A stretch of 64,000 nt of DNA from Thiobaca trueperi (GCF_004342175.1 NZ_SMAO01000003.1:124001-188000); one strand, 5' to 3'. Shown: positions 42,608 to 52,599, numbered from the stretch's first letter. A program made the numbers and translations. The notes: generated from the sequence alone by a model not told the origin.

Positions 42608-43743
42608 GCCGGTGTCCCGGCGAGCGAGCGGAAGAAATTCAGATAAGCGCGCGCGGCGGGAATCAGTCGATACGGCTCGGCGGCCTGACGCAGGCGATCC
42701 CGGTTCAGGTCGTCGGCTGCCAGCCGGTCGAGTGTCAGTGTCATGGCGTCAGCCAGTGCGGCGGGATCGCCGACCGGGACCAGCGGGCCGAGTTGTCCGT
42801 CTTGCAGCAGCTCACGCACGCCGCCGGTGCAGTCGGTCGCCACCACTGGAATGCCGAGCGCCAGCGCCTCCACCAGTGCATTGGGCAGACCCTCGCGTCG
42901 TGAGGAAAGCGCCAGCAGATCGGCGCGCGCGAGCCAGGGAAAGGGATTGGCGACGAAGCCGGGGAGATCCACGCGATCCTGGATGCCAAGCCGCCGGGCG
43001 AGTGCGGCCAGCGCCGCGCGCTCCTTGCCCTCGCCGATGATGACGAGCCGTGCGTCAGGCCGCTGAAGCCGGGCGAAGGCGCGCAGCAGGGTCGCGAAAT
43101 CCTTGACCTGACGCAGACCGCCCAGGGCGACGATCAACGGGCCGGATCGGTCTGCGCTGGATTCGGCCAGCCAGGGCTGATGACAGGGCAGGGCAGCCAG
43201 ATCCTCCAGATCGTCGGGAATAATGGGATTGGCGAGCACGGCGACGGGCACCTCCCGAATCCCGAAAACCTGTTGCAGATCCTCCGCTACGGCCTGGGAC
43301 ACGGCGGTGACGCCATCCAGTCGCCGATAGCAGGCGCGGATGCGCCGCGTCTCGCGCAGGGTCTTGAACGGATTCCAGCGATGCGCGGCAAAGCGCCCGG
43401 ACATGAGCGTGCCGACCGCTGCGACCAGCCGGACCCGGTTTTCCGCAGGCAGGTCATCGCGCGCCTCGACCGCTGCCAGATCGTCCCTGAGCTTGCCGGT
43501 GATCAACGCCTCCGGGCGCTCGCGCGCCATGAATTCACGCAGACAATCCGCGCGCGATCCCCGCACCGGCAGCACCCGAATCGCCGGATCCAGGTCGCGC
43601 AGATAGGCATGATCCGGGTTGCCGACCAGCAGCCAGGTCTCGACTCCGAGTCGGGCGAACCCGCGCGCCAGATGGGTGAAATTGCGCTCGACCCCGCCGT
43701 CCTCGAAATCGCTTGCCATCAGGGCGATGCGGTGCATGCTCAT
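42604..43743 (-). CDS. Glycosyltransferase, GT4 family
   Basis: The 379-residue GT-B enzyme begins MSMHRIALMASDFEDGGVER. Its donor domain contains IVALGGLRQVKDFATLLRAF, LVIIGEGKERAALAALA and SSRREGLPNALVEALALGIP. I choose the ATG at 43743, which overlaps the upstream ligase-like gene by 4 bp (ATGA), because similarity begins there; the longer open frame upstream is a GC-rich artefact. It is likely part of LPS core assembly, with unknown sugar specificity. Confidence 0.9.
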   Translation of the reverse strand: MSMHRIALMASDFEDGGVERNFTHLARGFARLGVETWLLVGNPDHAYLRDLDPAIRVLPVRGSRADCLREFMARERPEALITGKLRDDLAAVEARDDLPAENRVRLVAAVGTLMSGRFAAHRWNPFKTLRETRRIRACYRRLDGVTAVSQAVAEDLQQVFGIREVPVAVLANPIIPDDLEDLAALPCHQPWLAESSADRSGPLIVALGGLRQVKDFATLLRAFARLQRPDARLVIIGEGKERAALAALARRLGIQDRVDLPGFVANPFPWLARADLLALSSRREGLPNALVEALALGIPVVATDCTGGVRELLQDGQLGPLVPVGDPAALADAMTLTLDRLAADDLNRDRLRQAAEPYRLIPAARAYLNFFRSLAGTPA

Positions 43744-45104
43744 TCCTTGCGGTCCTCTGTTGCCAGATGCAGACCATAGAGCAGGCCCAGAAAGAGGATG
43801 CAGAAAAAGCGCAGATCCAGGTTCAGGAGGCGGAAATCGTAGAGACAATAGAGCAGCAGCATGACCCCGCCCAGGGTCAGAAAAAGACGCAGATCCGGCG
43901 CCGTGCCGGGATCGGACCAGAGCGAGCGATAGGCGCGCCCCAGCACTGCAAGCAGCGCGCTGGCGATCAGCAGTCCCGCCAGACCGAAGCGCACCAGCAG
44001 CTCCAGCGGCACGCTGTGCAGATGCGACCACTCCGGTGCATGGGCGAGCTGATAGTCAGACACCGGGACGATCCGCTGTGGCACCAGAAACTCGGTGGCG
44101 CTGGTTCCCGGCCCGAAGCCGAGCAGCGGGCGCTCGGCGATGACCTGCACGCCCACCTGCAACAGATTGAGGCGGGTCGAGATCGAACCGGCATAGCTCA
44201 ACTCGCTGTGCCGGCTGCCGGTTGTCAGCTCCTGCCAGTCATAGACCTGACGGCTTTTGGCCGTCCACAGCAGCAGGACGGCCAGCGCCACCAGCAGCGC
44301 GGCAAAGGCGAAGCTCAGGCGCTTCTGGCGCGGCGAACGCTCACCCTGACGTGAACGACTCTGGATAAAGGCATAGAGTCCCCCGGCGACGGCCAGTCCC
44401 AGCGCCGCGCCGCGCGACTGGGTGACGACCAGAATCACCAGCAGCAGCGCCAGTCCCAGCCCCCAGAGCGTCCAGCCGAGCAGCGGTCGGGCGCGACCGC
44501 CAGGATGGATCTGCACGATCCGCGCACGGAACAGAAAGAGCCCCAGCAGCATGACTGAGGCGATGAAGGCCAGACCCAGCGCCGACTGGCCGAAATCGTA
44601 GCGCAGCCCGTTCAGCACCTCAGCGGTCAGCGACCAGTCGGTCTTGCGCAAGACCCCGACCACCAGTCCCAGCATGGCGCAGCCCAGCACGGCCCACACC
44701 TGCTGCGGATCCCGTCGCAGCCACCAGGCAATGACGATGAAGAGCAGCGGCGCGCTCCAGGCGCCGATTGCGTCCAGTTGATCGAAGGCCGTGGCGGGAA
44801 AGAGCCAGACGCCGCGCAGCGCCAGCAGACTGGTGCACAACAGCGCCCCAACCAGCAGCAGAAATGCCGGCTCGCGGCGCAGTTGCGCCCAATGGCGGGG
44901 GATGTCGGCCAGAAACAGCAGGATCAGGAGCGTCAGCGCCAGATTGGCTGGCGCGGTGAATGACCAGGCGCAAAAGGCGAAGATCAGGAGCAGAACCCGT
45001 GCAATCGCGGATTGATGAGCAAGGATGACGCGCGGCGGGATCATGTTTCGGTTCGGCAGGGCGGCGGGATGTGGATGATAAGGCATTGGCGGGGTGCGCT
45101 CCAT
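43740..45104 (-). CDS. O-antigen ligase/polymerase-like membrane protein
   Basis: The 454-residue protein has about ten or more hydrophobic helices and a large periplasmic loop (about residues 305-380). That loop carries the Wzy_C/WaaL-type region LLGFGPGTSATEFLV. It would ligate O-antigen to lipid A-core or polymerise repeat units. It is the first gene of the four-gene glycan operon. The start is uncertain: ATG codons at 45104, 45086 and 45044 are all possible, and none has a strong ribosome-binding site. Confidence 0.85.
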   Translation of the reverse strand: MERTPPMPYHPHPAALPNRNMIPPRVILAHQSAIARVLLLIFAFCAWSFTAPANLALTLLILLFLADIPRHWAQLRREPAFLLLVGALLCTSLLALRGVWLFPATAFDQLDAIGAWSAPLLFIVIAWWLRRDPQQVWAVLGCAMLGLVVGVLRKTDWSLTAEVLNGLRYDFGQSALGLAFIASVMLLGLFLFRARIVQIHPGGRARPLLGWTLWGLGLALLLVILVVTQSRGAALGLAVAGGLYAFIQSRSRQGERSPRQKRLSFAFAALLVALAVLLLWTAKSRQVYDWQELTTGSRHSELSYAGSISTRLNLLQVGVQVIAERPLLGFGPGTSATEFLVPQRIVPVSDYQLAHAPEWSHLHSVPLELLVRFGLAGLLIASALLAVLGRAYRSLWSDPGTAPDLRLFLTLGGVMLLLYCLYDFRLLNLDLRFFCILFLGLLYGLHLATEDRKE

Positions 45105-45221
45105 GTCAATCAGGCCATTGTATCTGTGACATGATGACCATTCGTGTCATGGCCGGCGCGTTTCCATATAGACTGGCAACCAATCCGCCCGGATTCCTGC
45201 CGCGCTCAACGGAGCCATTTG

Positions 45222-45893
45222 ATGACCCACCAGAAATCGCTCGGCGTGCCCATCGCCATCTGGATCGCCTTCTTCGTCTTCGCCGATCTGATGCTGCTCT
45301 TCCCGCAGATCGATCTGCTGATCTCCGGGCTGTTTTTCACCCCCGGACTTGGCTTTACGCTCAAAGGCCAGCTCTGGGAGCGGACGCTGCATGAATCGGT
45401 CCCGGTCCTGATGGTGGTGGTCAATCTGTCGCTGATCGCGCTCTGGTGGTTCAACCGGCACAGCGGGCGTCGCCTGCTTGATTTCAGCGGGCGCAAACTG
45501 GCTCTGCTGCTGTGTCTGCTGATCCTGGTGCCGGGCCTGCTTGTCAATCAGACGCTCAAGGAGCATTGGGGGCGGGCGCGTCCGGTCACGGTGCTTGAAT
45601 TCGACGGCAGCAAAGGCTTCACCCCGCCATTCGTGATCTCGGATCAGGGGGGCGGCTCGTTCAGCTCGGGGCATGTCGCGGCGGCGGCCTATCTGATCGC
45701 GGTCGCCGCCACCCTGATGGGGCGTCGCTCGGTCTGGGTGGGCATCGCTCTGATTTACACGCTGCTGGTTGGATTGGCGCGCATAGCGTCAGGCGGGCAT
45801 TTTTTCAGCGACGCGATGACATCCCTGTTTCTGGTGCTGATCGGCTATCTGATGCTTGAGCGGTTGTGTGGTTGTTCCGGTGCAGACCGCTAA
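45222..45893 (+). CDS. PAP2-family membrane phosphatase
   Basis: The 223-residue membrane protein has about six transmembrane helices and the PAP2 signature: KEHWGRARP, SFSSGHVAAAA and ARIASGGHFFSDA. It probably dephosphorylates a lipid, such as undecaprenyl pyrophosphate or lipid A, which fits the adjacent LPS genes. The ATG at 45222 has GGAG 7 nt upstream; a longer frame begins at 45144. Its TAA stop is the first three bases of a TAAACCGCG repeat end. Confidence 0.9.
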   Translation: MTHQKSLGVPIAIWIAFFVFADLMLLFPQIDLLISGLFFTPGLGFTLKGQLWERTLHESVPVLMVVVNLSLIALWWFNRHSGRRLLDFSGRKLALLLCLLILVPGLLVNQTLKEHWGRARPVTVLEFDGSKGFTPPFVISDQGGGSFSSGHVAAAAYLIAVAATLMGRRSVWVGIALIYTLLVGLARIASGGHFFSDAMTSLFLVLIGYLMLERLCGCSGADR

Positions 45894-45917
45894 ACCGCGT
45901 CCGTGGGATGCGGTTTA
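45891..45917. repeat. Miniature remnant of the TTAAACCGC element
   Basis: The 27-bp sequence TAAACCGCGTCCGTGGGATG followed by CGGTTTAA keeps both ends of a half-element and has lost the interior. The ends form an 8-bp inverted repeat that could act as a hairpin just after the PAP2 gene, whose stop codon it supplies. Confidence 0.75.
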
Positions 45918-46008
45918 ATAAGTTGACAACCTTGCTGGACAATCTAGCATAGCCGGCCTTGAACTGAGCCAAGCCCTGGCTCAGATGCTGCCGCGCCGAT
46001 TATCCACC

Positions 46009-47028
46009 ATGTCCCCATCCCCGACTGTCCCGACTCTCCGCCATGACTGGGCGCTCGATGAGATTCAATCCATTCTGGATCTGCCCTTCAACGATCTGCT
46101 GTTTCACGCCCAGACGGTTCATCGCGCCCATTTCGATCCCAACCGGATTCAGGTCAGTACGCTTTTGAGCATCAAGACCGGCGCCTGTCCGGAGGATTGC
46201 GGCTACTGCGCGCAGAGCGCGCGCAACGAGGCGAAGCTTGAGCCGGAACGTCTGCTGCCATTGGACGAGGTGCTGGCGGCGGCGCGCGCGGCCAAAGCAC
46301 AGGGCGCGACCCGTTTCTGCATGGGGGCGGCCTGGCGTCATCCCACCGACCGCAATCTGGAGCAGGTGGTGGCGATGGTCGAGGGGATCCGTGCGATGGG
46401 TCTTCAGACCTGCGTCACCCTCGGTATGCTGACGGCGGCGCAGGCGCGGCGGCTCAAGGATGCCGGGCTGGATTATTACAATCACAACCTGGACACCTCA
46501 CCGGAGTTTTACGGACAGGTCATCACGACGCGCACCTATCAGGACCGGCTCGATACCCTGGAGCACATCCGCGCGGTCGGGCTCAAGACCTGTAGCGGCG
46601 GTATCCTCGGCATGGGCGAGTCGCGCCGCGACCGCGCCTCCATGCTGCGCCAGCTCGCCAATCTGCCGGCGCATCCCGAATCCGTGCCCATCAATCTGCT
46701 GGTCCAGGTCGAGGGTACGCCTCTGTTCGGCGCTGAAGCGCTTGATCCCTTCGAGTTCGTGCGCGTGGTGGCGACTGCGCGCATCCTGATGCCGGTCTCG
46801 CATGTGCGTCTCTCCGCCGGGCGCAGCGAGATGAGTGACGAGCTTCAGGCGCTGTGTTTTTTCGCCGGGGCCAATTCCATTTTCTATGGCGAACGTCTGC
46901 TGACCGCGCCCAATGCCGAGTCTGATCGCGACCGGGCGCTCTTTGTCCGTCTGGGGCTGGAGTTTGAAGAGGTCGAGGCCGAGCGTCAGGAGCCCGGCGC
47001 CTGTCACAAGACGATTGATCGCATTTAA
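46009..47028 (+). CDS. bioB: Biotin synthase
   Basis: The 339-residue radical SAM enzyme inserts sulfur into dethiobiotin. The 4Fe-4S/SAM cysteines are in [13 protein letters not shown] near residue 55, and [25 protein letters not shown] and [10 protein letters not shown] follow, all diagnostic of BioB and including the second-cluster arginine. The start is uncertain: ATG at 46009 ([14 protein letters not shown]) or 45985, neither with a clear ribosome-binding site. The TAA stop is part of a TTTAAACCGCG element end. No other biotin genes are in the window. Confidence 0.95.
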   Translation: MSPSPTVPTLRHDWALDEIQSILDLPFNDLLFHAQTVHRAHFDPNRIQVSTLLSIKTGACPEDCGYCAQSARNEAKLEPERLLPLDEVLAAARAAKAQGATRFCMGAAWRHPTDRNLEQVVAMVEGIRAMGLQTCVTLGMLTAAQARRLKDAGLDYYNHNLDTSPEFYGQVITTRTYQDRLDTLEHIRAVGLKTCSGGILGMGESRRDRASMLRQLANLPAHPESVPINLLVQVEGTPLFGAEALDPFEFVRVVATARILMPVSHVRLSAGRSEMSDELQALCFFAGANSIFYGERLLTAPNAESDRDRALFVRLGLEFEEVEAERQEPGACHKTIDRI

Positions 47029-47218
47029 ACCGCGTCCAGAGCGATATGCTGAGTTTCGAGTCAATTCGACGTTTGGCGCATCCACGACACTTAGCGGGGA
47101 CGCGGTTTAAAATTCTATATTTTTTAGTATTTTAAACCGTGCCAACTCTCACGGTCGTCGATGCCGCCAAGATCGATCCAAGCCAAAAACATCGCATATC
47201 GCCCGGGGCGCGGTTTAA
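47025..47218 (+). mobile_element. 194-bp bipartite TTAAACCGC element (full copy)
   Basis: Half A is 47025-47110 and half B 47132-47218, with hinge AATTCTATATTTTTTAGTAT. It is closely related to the aroK-aroB copy: both contain GAGTTTCGAGT, TTCGACGTTTGGCGCATC and the half B block ATGC(T/C)GCCAAG. It abuts the end of bioB, whose TAA stop it contains, and precedes the terminator of the convergent OmpA-like gene. Confidence 0.85.
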
Positions 47219-47246
47219 AAATCAGACCGCATTTCCGATCAAACAA

Positions 47247-47268
47247 CGCCCCCGCTTTTCCGGGGGCG
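47247..47268 (-). terminator. Rho-independent terminator of the OmpA-like gene
   Basis: An 8-bp perfect GC-rich stem (CGCCCCCG / CGGGGGCG) with loop CTTTTC lies 9 bp beyond the stop codon of the minus-strand OmpA-like gene. Read on that strand it is followed by TTGTTTGAT, a short T-rich tract. Confidence 0.75.
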
Positions 47269-47276
47269 TCTGCGTC

Positions 47277-49010
47277 TTACTCGACCACGTAGATCTCCAC
47301 CCGGCGGTTCTGGCTGCGGCCTTCGGCAGTGCCGTTGCTGGCGATGGCGCGTGAGGCGCCGAGACCCTCGGCGGTGAGTCGAACCGGCTCCACACCCCGT
47401 TCGATCAGCGCCTGTTTGACGGCGACGGCGCGCTGGCGGGACAGCGGCAGATTGAGTTCGTCGCCGCCTGCGCTATCCGTGTGTCCCTCGATGCGGATGG
47501 TCAGGCTGGGCTGTTCCGCAAGCAGGGTGGCGATGCGATCCAGGCTGGCGATCTGTCCTGCCGGCAGCGTGGCCTGACCAGGGGGAAAACGCAGTTCGCT
47601 TTCCGCCAGTCGCAGCAGCAGACCGCGCTCGGTGAAGGTGCCGCCAAGCTCGGCAAAACCGGCATAGAGCGCACGCAGACTGGCAACCGCGCTTTCCGCC
47701 TCGGCGCGGATACTGGCCTGGGCGTCGGTCGCGCTGGCGCGTTCCTGCTCCAGACTGGCTTCCAGCGCGGCGATGCGGGCATTGGCGGCTTCGATCTCCT
47801 GTGCCAGGGACGGATCCGCCTGTTCCCTGGTGTCCTGGGTCGAGTCCGTCTGAGTCCTGGTCGCCTGCAATTCGGCCTCGGTCGCCGTCAGCTTTTGCGT
47901 GGTGTCGTCCAGCGTGCCTTTGAGTGCCTCCAGCGCCGCTTCCTGTTGCTGCTTCGCCTCGTCCCGTGCCTGCTGCTCGGCAGCCAGACGCTCGGTCAAG
48001 GCGGCGATCTGTTGCTCGGCTTCCTTCGCCTGATTCGTCGCCGTTTGCTCCGCGTCGGCGACCCTGGCCTTGAGATCGGCGATCAGCGCGGTGTCGTTTT
48101 GGATCTGGGTCTGCAAGCTGGTCAGCTTCTCGGCCTGTTCATCCGTTTGCGGCGATTGTCCGCTCAGTTCGGCGAGCCGGCTTTCGGCCTCGGCCATCGC
48201 CTCGGCATGAATGGCTTTGGCGGCGTCGAGCGCCAGGGCGGCAGCGGTCTTTTCCTGCTCGAATTCGGCCTGGGCGCGCTGGAGCGCTTCCTGCGTCTGC
48301 GCCAATTGCTGGCGCACGGCGTCATGCTCGGCTTGCAGCGATTCCAGTTTTGCCGTGGCGGCGGCGAGCTGCTCGGCCATGACCTGCTGTTCCCCGGTCA
48401 CCGCCTCATCCGGCGGCAGCACGCCCACGGCCTGGGCCGTGCGCAACAGCTCGGCATCCATCGGGGTGATGTGGGAGAGATTGATGCGCTCGTTGATGTG
48501 CTGTTCCAGCTCTTCGATCTTCGCCCGATGCGCGGCGGCAGCGGCGGCGATGGCTTTCTGCACCTTCGAGAGATCGTTCTGGAGGGCCATGATCTGTTCC
48601 CTGGCCTCCTCATAACGGCTTTGCAGCTCGGCGTGCGCGGCGGCAAGCTGGTCCTTTTCGCCGCCGATCCGGTCGGCCTGGGCCTGGATCCTGGCCAGTT
48701 CAGCGGCATGGGCCGCTTTCAGCGACTCCAGGTCGCGGTCGAGCTCGGCCCCGGTCTTGAGCGCCTCCTCATGTTCAGCCTTGAGTGCGACGATCTGTGC
48801 GCGCAGCGCCTCCTGCATCTGTTCAGACTCCAGACGCCGGGCATCCACCTTCTTGATCTCTTTGGCCGAGAGCGCAAGCCGTTCATCCTTCTCCGCGATC
48901 TGTTCGTGGAGTCTGTCGTCGTACCACTCATAGAGCACATAGACGCCGATGAGTGTGAACAGCAGAAACCAGGCGATGGGTTTGCAGAGCGCGGGACTGG
49001 ATACGGGCAT
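47277..49010 (-). CDS. Inner-membrane-anchored coiled-coil protein with OmpA-like domain
   Basis: The 577-residue protein has one N-terminal transmembrane helix (about 11-27). A very long Ala/Glu/Gln-rich coiled coil (about 30-440) follows, and the C-terminal OmpA-like peptidoglycan-binding domain contains IRIEGHTDSAGGDELNLPLS and AEGRSQNRRVEIYV. The design resembles MotB-like or envelope-spanning tethers, reaching from the inner membrane to the cell wall. GGAGG lies 5 nt upstream of the ATG. It is monocistronic with a terminator. The biological role is unknown. Confidence 0.85.
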   Translation of the reverse strand: MPVSSPALCKPIAWFLLFTLIGVYVLYEWYDDRLHEQIAEKDERLALSAKEIKKVDARRLESEQMQEALRAQIVALKAEHEEALKTGAELDRDLESLKAAHAAELARIQAQADRIGGEKDQLAAAHAELQSRYEEAREQIMALQNDLSKVQKAIAAAAAAHRAKIEELEQHINERINLSHITPMDAELLRTAQAVGVLPPDEAVTGEQQVMAEQLAAATAKLESLQAEHDAVRQQLAQTQEALQRAQAEFEQEKTAAALALDAAKAIHAEAMAEAESRLAELSGQSPQTDEQAEKLTSLQTQIQNDTALIADLKARVADAEQTATNQAKEAEQQIAALTERLAAEQQARDEAKQQQEAALEALKGTLDDTTQKLTATEAELQATRTQTDSTQDTREQADPSLAQEIEAANARIAALEASLEQERASATDAQASIRAEAESAVASLRALYAGFAELGGTFTERGLLLRLAESELRFPPGQATLPAGQIASLDRIATLLAEQPSLTIRIEGHTDSAGGDELNLPLSRQRAVAVKQALIERGVEPVRLTAEGLGASRAIASNGTAEGRSQNRRVEIYVVE

Positions 49011-49105
49011 CGTGACCTCCTGATGGATGATGTGTGGCGTTTAACGCTCTCGTGTTATCGGGCCGCGCGATTATCCTGCATTTATCAGGAGAATGCGCGA
49101 TACGC

Positions 49106-50311
49106 TCAGGCCGTCACTGCCGCCAGTGCCTGCTGGGCGATCTCCAGCTCCTCATTGGTCGGGATCACCAGCACCTGGACCTCGCCCTCGGGCGGACTGA
49201 TGCAACGCTCGCCACGCGCCTCGCTGGCTTCATTGGCCGCTTTGTCCAGCACAATCCCCAGACGCTCCAGCCCGGCGCAGGCGCGGCGGCGGATGTCAGC
49301 CGCATTTTCGCCGATGCCGCCGGTGAAGACGACGGCATCGACCCGGCCCAGTTCGGCGTAATAGGCGCCGATGTATTTCTTCAGTCGATGGGCGGTGATA
49401 CCGATGGCCAGCTCGGCGTCGGCATGGCCTTCCTGAGCGAGACGGTTGATTTCGCGCATGTCGTTGACGCCGCAGATCCCCAGCAGTCCGCTCTGACGAT
49501 TGAGCAGCCGGTCCAGCGCCTCGGCGTCGAGTCCCAGGTTCCTGCTCAGATAAATGAGCGCAGCGGGGTCGATGTCGCCGCAGCGGGTGCCCATCACCAG
49601 ACCTTCCAGCGGGGTCAGACCCATCGATGTATCGACACACCGGCCCGCGTGGATGGCGGCGGCGCTGGCGCCGTTGCCCAGATGCAGGGTGATGAGATTG
49701 CAGTCCTGCAACGGCTTGTCGAGGAAGGCGGCGGCGCGCTTGGCGACGTAATAATGCGAGGTGCCGTGAAAGCCGTAGCGGCGGATGCGATGTTCGCTGT
49801 AGAGCGACTCAGGCAGCGCATAGCGATAGGCGGCCGGCGGCATGGTCTGGTGAAAGGCGGTATCGAAGACGGCGACCGAGGGCACGCCGGGAAAGAGTGT
49901 TCGCGTCACCTCAATGCCGACCAGATTGTCCGGGTTGTGCAGCGGCGCGAGCGGAATGGTGTCGCGGATCGCCGTCGTCACACTGTCATCGACGATGGTC
50001 GGGTGCTTGAAATGCTCGCCGCCATGCACGACCCGATGCCCGATGGCAGCCAGTTCGGCCACATCCGCCAGCGCCCCGCTCTCGCGCAGACTGGCGACGA
50101 TCTGGTCGATCCCGTGCCGGTGGGTCGGAATCGGCAGGCTGCTCCGGCTGGACTGCGGCTCGCCCGCGCCATCGAGCCAGTTCAGCCTGAGTTCGCTTTC
50201 GCTCTCGCCGATCCGCGCCACCAGACCATAGGCGATGGCGGTCCAGTCGGCGCTGCGGAAAAGCTGATATTTGATCGATGAACTGCCCGAATTGAGCACC
50301 AGCACCTTCAT
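49106..50311 (-). CDS. ackA: Acetate kinase
   Basis: The 401-residue enzyme interconverts acetate plus ATP with acetyl phosphate plus ADP. It begins MKVLVLNSGSSSIKYQLF and carries the signatures VFDTAFHQTMP, FHGTSHYYV, NLITLHLGNGASAAAI, the phosphate-binding FTGGIGENAADIR and catalytic residues in MGLTPLEGLVMGTRCGDIDP. It overlaps the upstream pta gene by 4 bp, so the two enzymes of acetate/acetyl-CoA interconversion are coupled. Confidence 0.97.
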   Translation of the reverse strand: MKVLVLNSGSSSIKYQLFRSADWTAIAYGLVARIGESESELRLNWLDGAGEPQSSRSSLPIPTHRHGIDQIVASLRESGALADVAELAAIGHRVVHGGEHFKHPTIVDDSVTTAIRDTIPLAPLHNPDNLVGIEVTRTLFPGVPSVAVFDTAFHQTMPPAAYRYALPESLYSEHRIRRYGFHGTSHYYVAKRAAAFLDKPLQDCNLITLHLGNGASAAAIHAGRCVDTSMGLTPLEGLVMGTRCGDIDPAALIYLSRNLGLDAEALDRLLNRQSGLLGICGVNDMREINRLAQEGHADAELAIGITAHRLKKYIGAYYAELGRVDAVVFTGGIGENAADIRRRACAGLERLGIVLDKAANEASEARGERCISPPEGEVQVLVIPTNEELEIAQQALAAVTA

Positions 50312-52425
50312 TGTACGTGCTCCTGAGCGGCATCATTTTCGTTCTGGGCCTGGATGGCGGTGATGGCGACGGTGTTGACGATGTCATTCACGGTACAGCC
50401 CCGACTGAGATCGTTGACCGGTTTGTTCAGCCCCTGCAGGACCGGGCCGATGGCCAGCGCGCCCGATGTGCGCTGGACCGCTTTGTAGGTGTTGTTGCCG
50501 GTGTTGAGGTCGGGGAAGATGAGCACGGTGGCGCGTCCGGCCACCTTGCTCTCGGGCATCTTGGTATGTGCGACCTCGATATCCACCGCTGCGTCATACT
50601 GGATCGGTCCTTCCAGATTGAGATCCGGGCGCCGTTGACGGGCGATGCGCACCGCCTCGCGCACCCGTTCCACGTCCTCGCCCTTGCCGGAATCGCCGCT
50701 CGAATAGGACAGCATGGCCACGCGCGGCTCGATGCCGAAGGCGGCGGCGGTGGCCGCCGAGGTGATGGCGATGTCGGCCAGCTCGTCGGCGTCGGGATTG
50801 GGGTTCACGGCGCAGTCGCCATAGACCAGCACCTGATCCTCCAGACACATGAAGAACACACTGGAGACCAGCTTGACGCCGGGCTTGGTCTTGACCGTCT
50901 CGAAGGCGGGACGAATGGTGTGCTGGGTGGTGTGGGTCGCGCCCGAGACCATGCCGTCTGCGTCGCTGTGATAGACCATCAGGGTGCCGAAATAGCTGAC
51001 ATCCTCCACGAGATCGTAGGCCAACTGCTCCGAAATCCCCTTATGCTTGCGCAGCTCGAAATAGGTTCGGGCATAGCGTTCGCGATCGGGTGAGGTCACC
51101 GGGTCGATGATCCGGATCCCGTCGAGCTTGAGACCCAGCTCGCTGATGCGGCGGTGGATGCGGTCAGTGTTGCCGAGCAGGATCAGATCGGCCGCCTGAC
51201 GCAGCGTCAGGATCTCCGCCGCGCGCAGGATCCGTTCATCGGCCCCTTCCGGGAGCACGATGCGCTGGCGTCGCGCCTTGGCGCGACGGATCAGCTCGTA
51301 CTCGAACATGATTGGCGTGACGCGATCAGAATGGCGCACCGCAATCCGCTCGCGCAGATCATCCACGTCCACATTGGCTTCAAAGGCGCCGAGCGCGGCG
51401 GCGATCTTGCGATCGTCTCCAGGGAGGATGGTCGGCTCGATCCGGCTGACGTTCATGGTCGTGGTAAAGGTGTCGGTCGGCACCCGCAGGATCGGGAGCT
51501 TGGTCCGGCGCAGACCTTCGATCAGGCGCTGCATCTTTTCGGCGGGTCGCAGATCGCCGGTCAGCAGCAGACCGGCCACGCGCGGGAAAGACGATGACAC
51601 ATCCGCCGCCAGACTGGCGAGGATGATGTCCGAGCGGTCGCCCGAGGTGATGATGAGCGCGCCATCCTCGATATAGTTCAGGAAATCCGGAACCTCCATG
51701 GCGGCAATCTTGTAATTGCTCACCGCCTGATTCAGTTCGTCGCCCTCGCCATAGAGACAGATGGCGTTCAGCGCCTGCCGCACCTCGGCGATGGTCGGCA
51801 TGCTGAGCGCGGTCTGTTCCGGGAGCACATAGATGGCCTCGTTCTCACTCGCGGCGAACAGCTCGCGGGCATGACGCGTCAGGGTGTCCACATCGTTCGC
51901 CGGCACGCCGTTGAGTACGGTCGCCAGGAAATTCCCCCCCCGTTCGCGCATCATCTCGTGCGCGATGCGCAGGGCGTCGAGCGATTCCAACTGGCTGCGC
52001 CCGAAACCTCTGACCACGACCACCAGCCGGCAGTCGAAGTTGTTGGCCAGATCGGCGTTGAAGTCGAATTCGAGCGATGACACGAGGCCGTTGTAATCGG
52101 TGCCCGCGCAGACGACCAGATCGCAGCATTCCTCAAGTGTCTTGAATTTGTTCATGATGAGCTTGAGCAGCTCGTCATAGCGACCGGCGCCGAGGAGTCG
52201 GCGGGCGGTATCGACGGTACACCCGTAAAGCATCTCGGGCGGGAAAGGCAGATCGTAGCGACTGCGAATGAGCGCGGTCAGATTGTCCGGTTTCGTGCCC
52301 TGCGGCGCGAAGGGCCGGAAAAAGCCCACCCGCTGATTGACAGCCGACAACATCTCCATGAACCCGAGCACCACCACGGATTTCCCGCTACCGGCACCGG
52401 CGCCGGCAATATAAACGCTTTGCAT
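50308..52425 (-). CDS. pta: Phosphate acetyltransferase, long form
   Basis: The 705-residue enzyme makes acetyl phosphate from acetyl-CoA. It is the long form, with an N-terminal P-loop domain (GAGAGSGKSVVVLGFME, residues 7-23), a central DRTGG domain (about 210-330) and the C-terminal PTA catalytic domain with SGATHTTQHTIRPA and VFFMCLEDQVLVYGDCAVNP. The order pta-ackA is as in many bacteria, on the minus strand and translationally coupled. The upstream region holds about 170 bp before a palindrome. Confidence 0.97.
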   Translation of the reverse strand: MQSVYIAGAGAGSGKSVVVLGFMEMLSAVNQRVGFFRPFAPQGTKPDNLTALIRSRYDLPFPPEMLYGCTVDTARRLLGAGRYDELLKLIMNKFKTLEECCDLVVCAGTDYNGLVSSLEFDFNADLANNFDCRLVVVVRGFGRSQLESLDALRIAHEMMRERGGNFLATVLNGVPANDVDTLTRHARELFAASENEAIYVLPEQTALSMPTIAEVRQALNAICLYGEGDELNQAVSNYKIAAMEVPDFLNYIEDGALIITSGDRSDIILASLAADVSSSFPRVAGLLLTGDLRPAEKMQRLIEGLRRTKLPILRVPTDTFTTTMNVSRIEPTILPGDDRKIAAALGAFEANVDVDDLRERIAVRHSDRVTPIMFEYELIRRAKARRQRIVLPEGADERILRAAEILTLRQAADLILLGNTDRIHRRISELGLKLDGIRIIDPVTSPDRERYARTYFELRKHKGISEQLAYDLVEDVSYFGTLMVYHSDADGMVSGATHTTQHTIRPAFETVKTKPGVKLVSSVFFMCLEDQVLVYGDCAVNPNPDADELADIAITSAATAAAFGIEPRVAMLSYSSGDSGKGEDVERVREAVRIARQRRPDLNLEGPIQYDAAVDIEVAHTKMPESKVAGRATVLIFPDLNTGNNTYKAVQRTSGALAIGPVLQGLNKPVNDLSRGCTVNDIVNTVAITAIQAQNENDAAQEHVQ

Positions 52426-52599
52426 CGATTTCTACTCTTGGGGGAGGGGACAGACGGCGAAAAGATGCGCCGAATGCTGCACTGCGCAAAAATAGCAGAT
52501 TATGCGGGTGAAAGGTGGATGGGGATATGACGGTTTTGCCGTAAAAAGCCGTATCGGGTCTTTAGCCGCGCAACCGGCTGGCAGTCGGCCCGCAAATGG

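Noticed and set aside
42604-44031. Extended 475-residue version of the GT4 gene
   Set aside because: The first 96 residues are Ala/Arg/Gly-rich and antisense-like, overlapping the ligase gene. Similarity begins at MSMHRIALM (43743), which overlaps the upstream stop in the ATGA style of this operon.
47481-49361. A 626-codon plus-strand frame opposite the OmpA-like protein
   Set aside because: It is a Leu/Arg/Gly-rich antisense translation of the coiled-coil codons. The minus-strand gene has a ribosome-binding site, OmpA motifs and a terminator.
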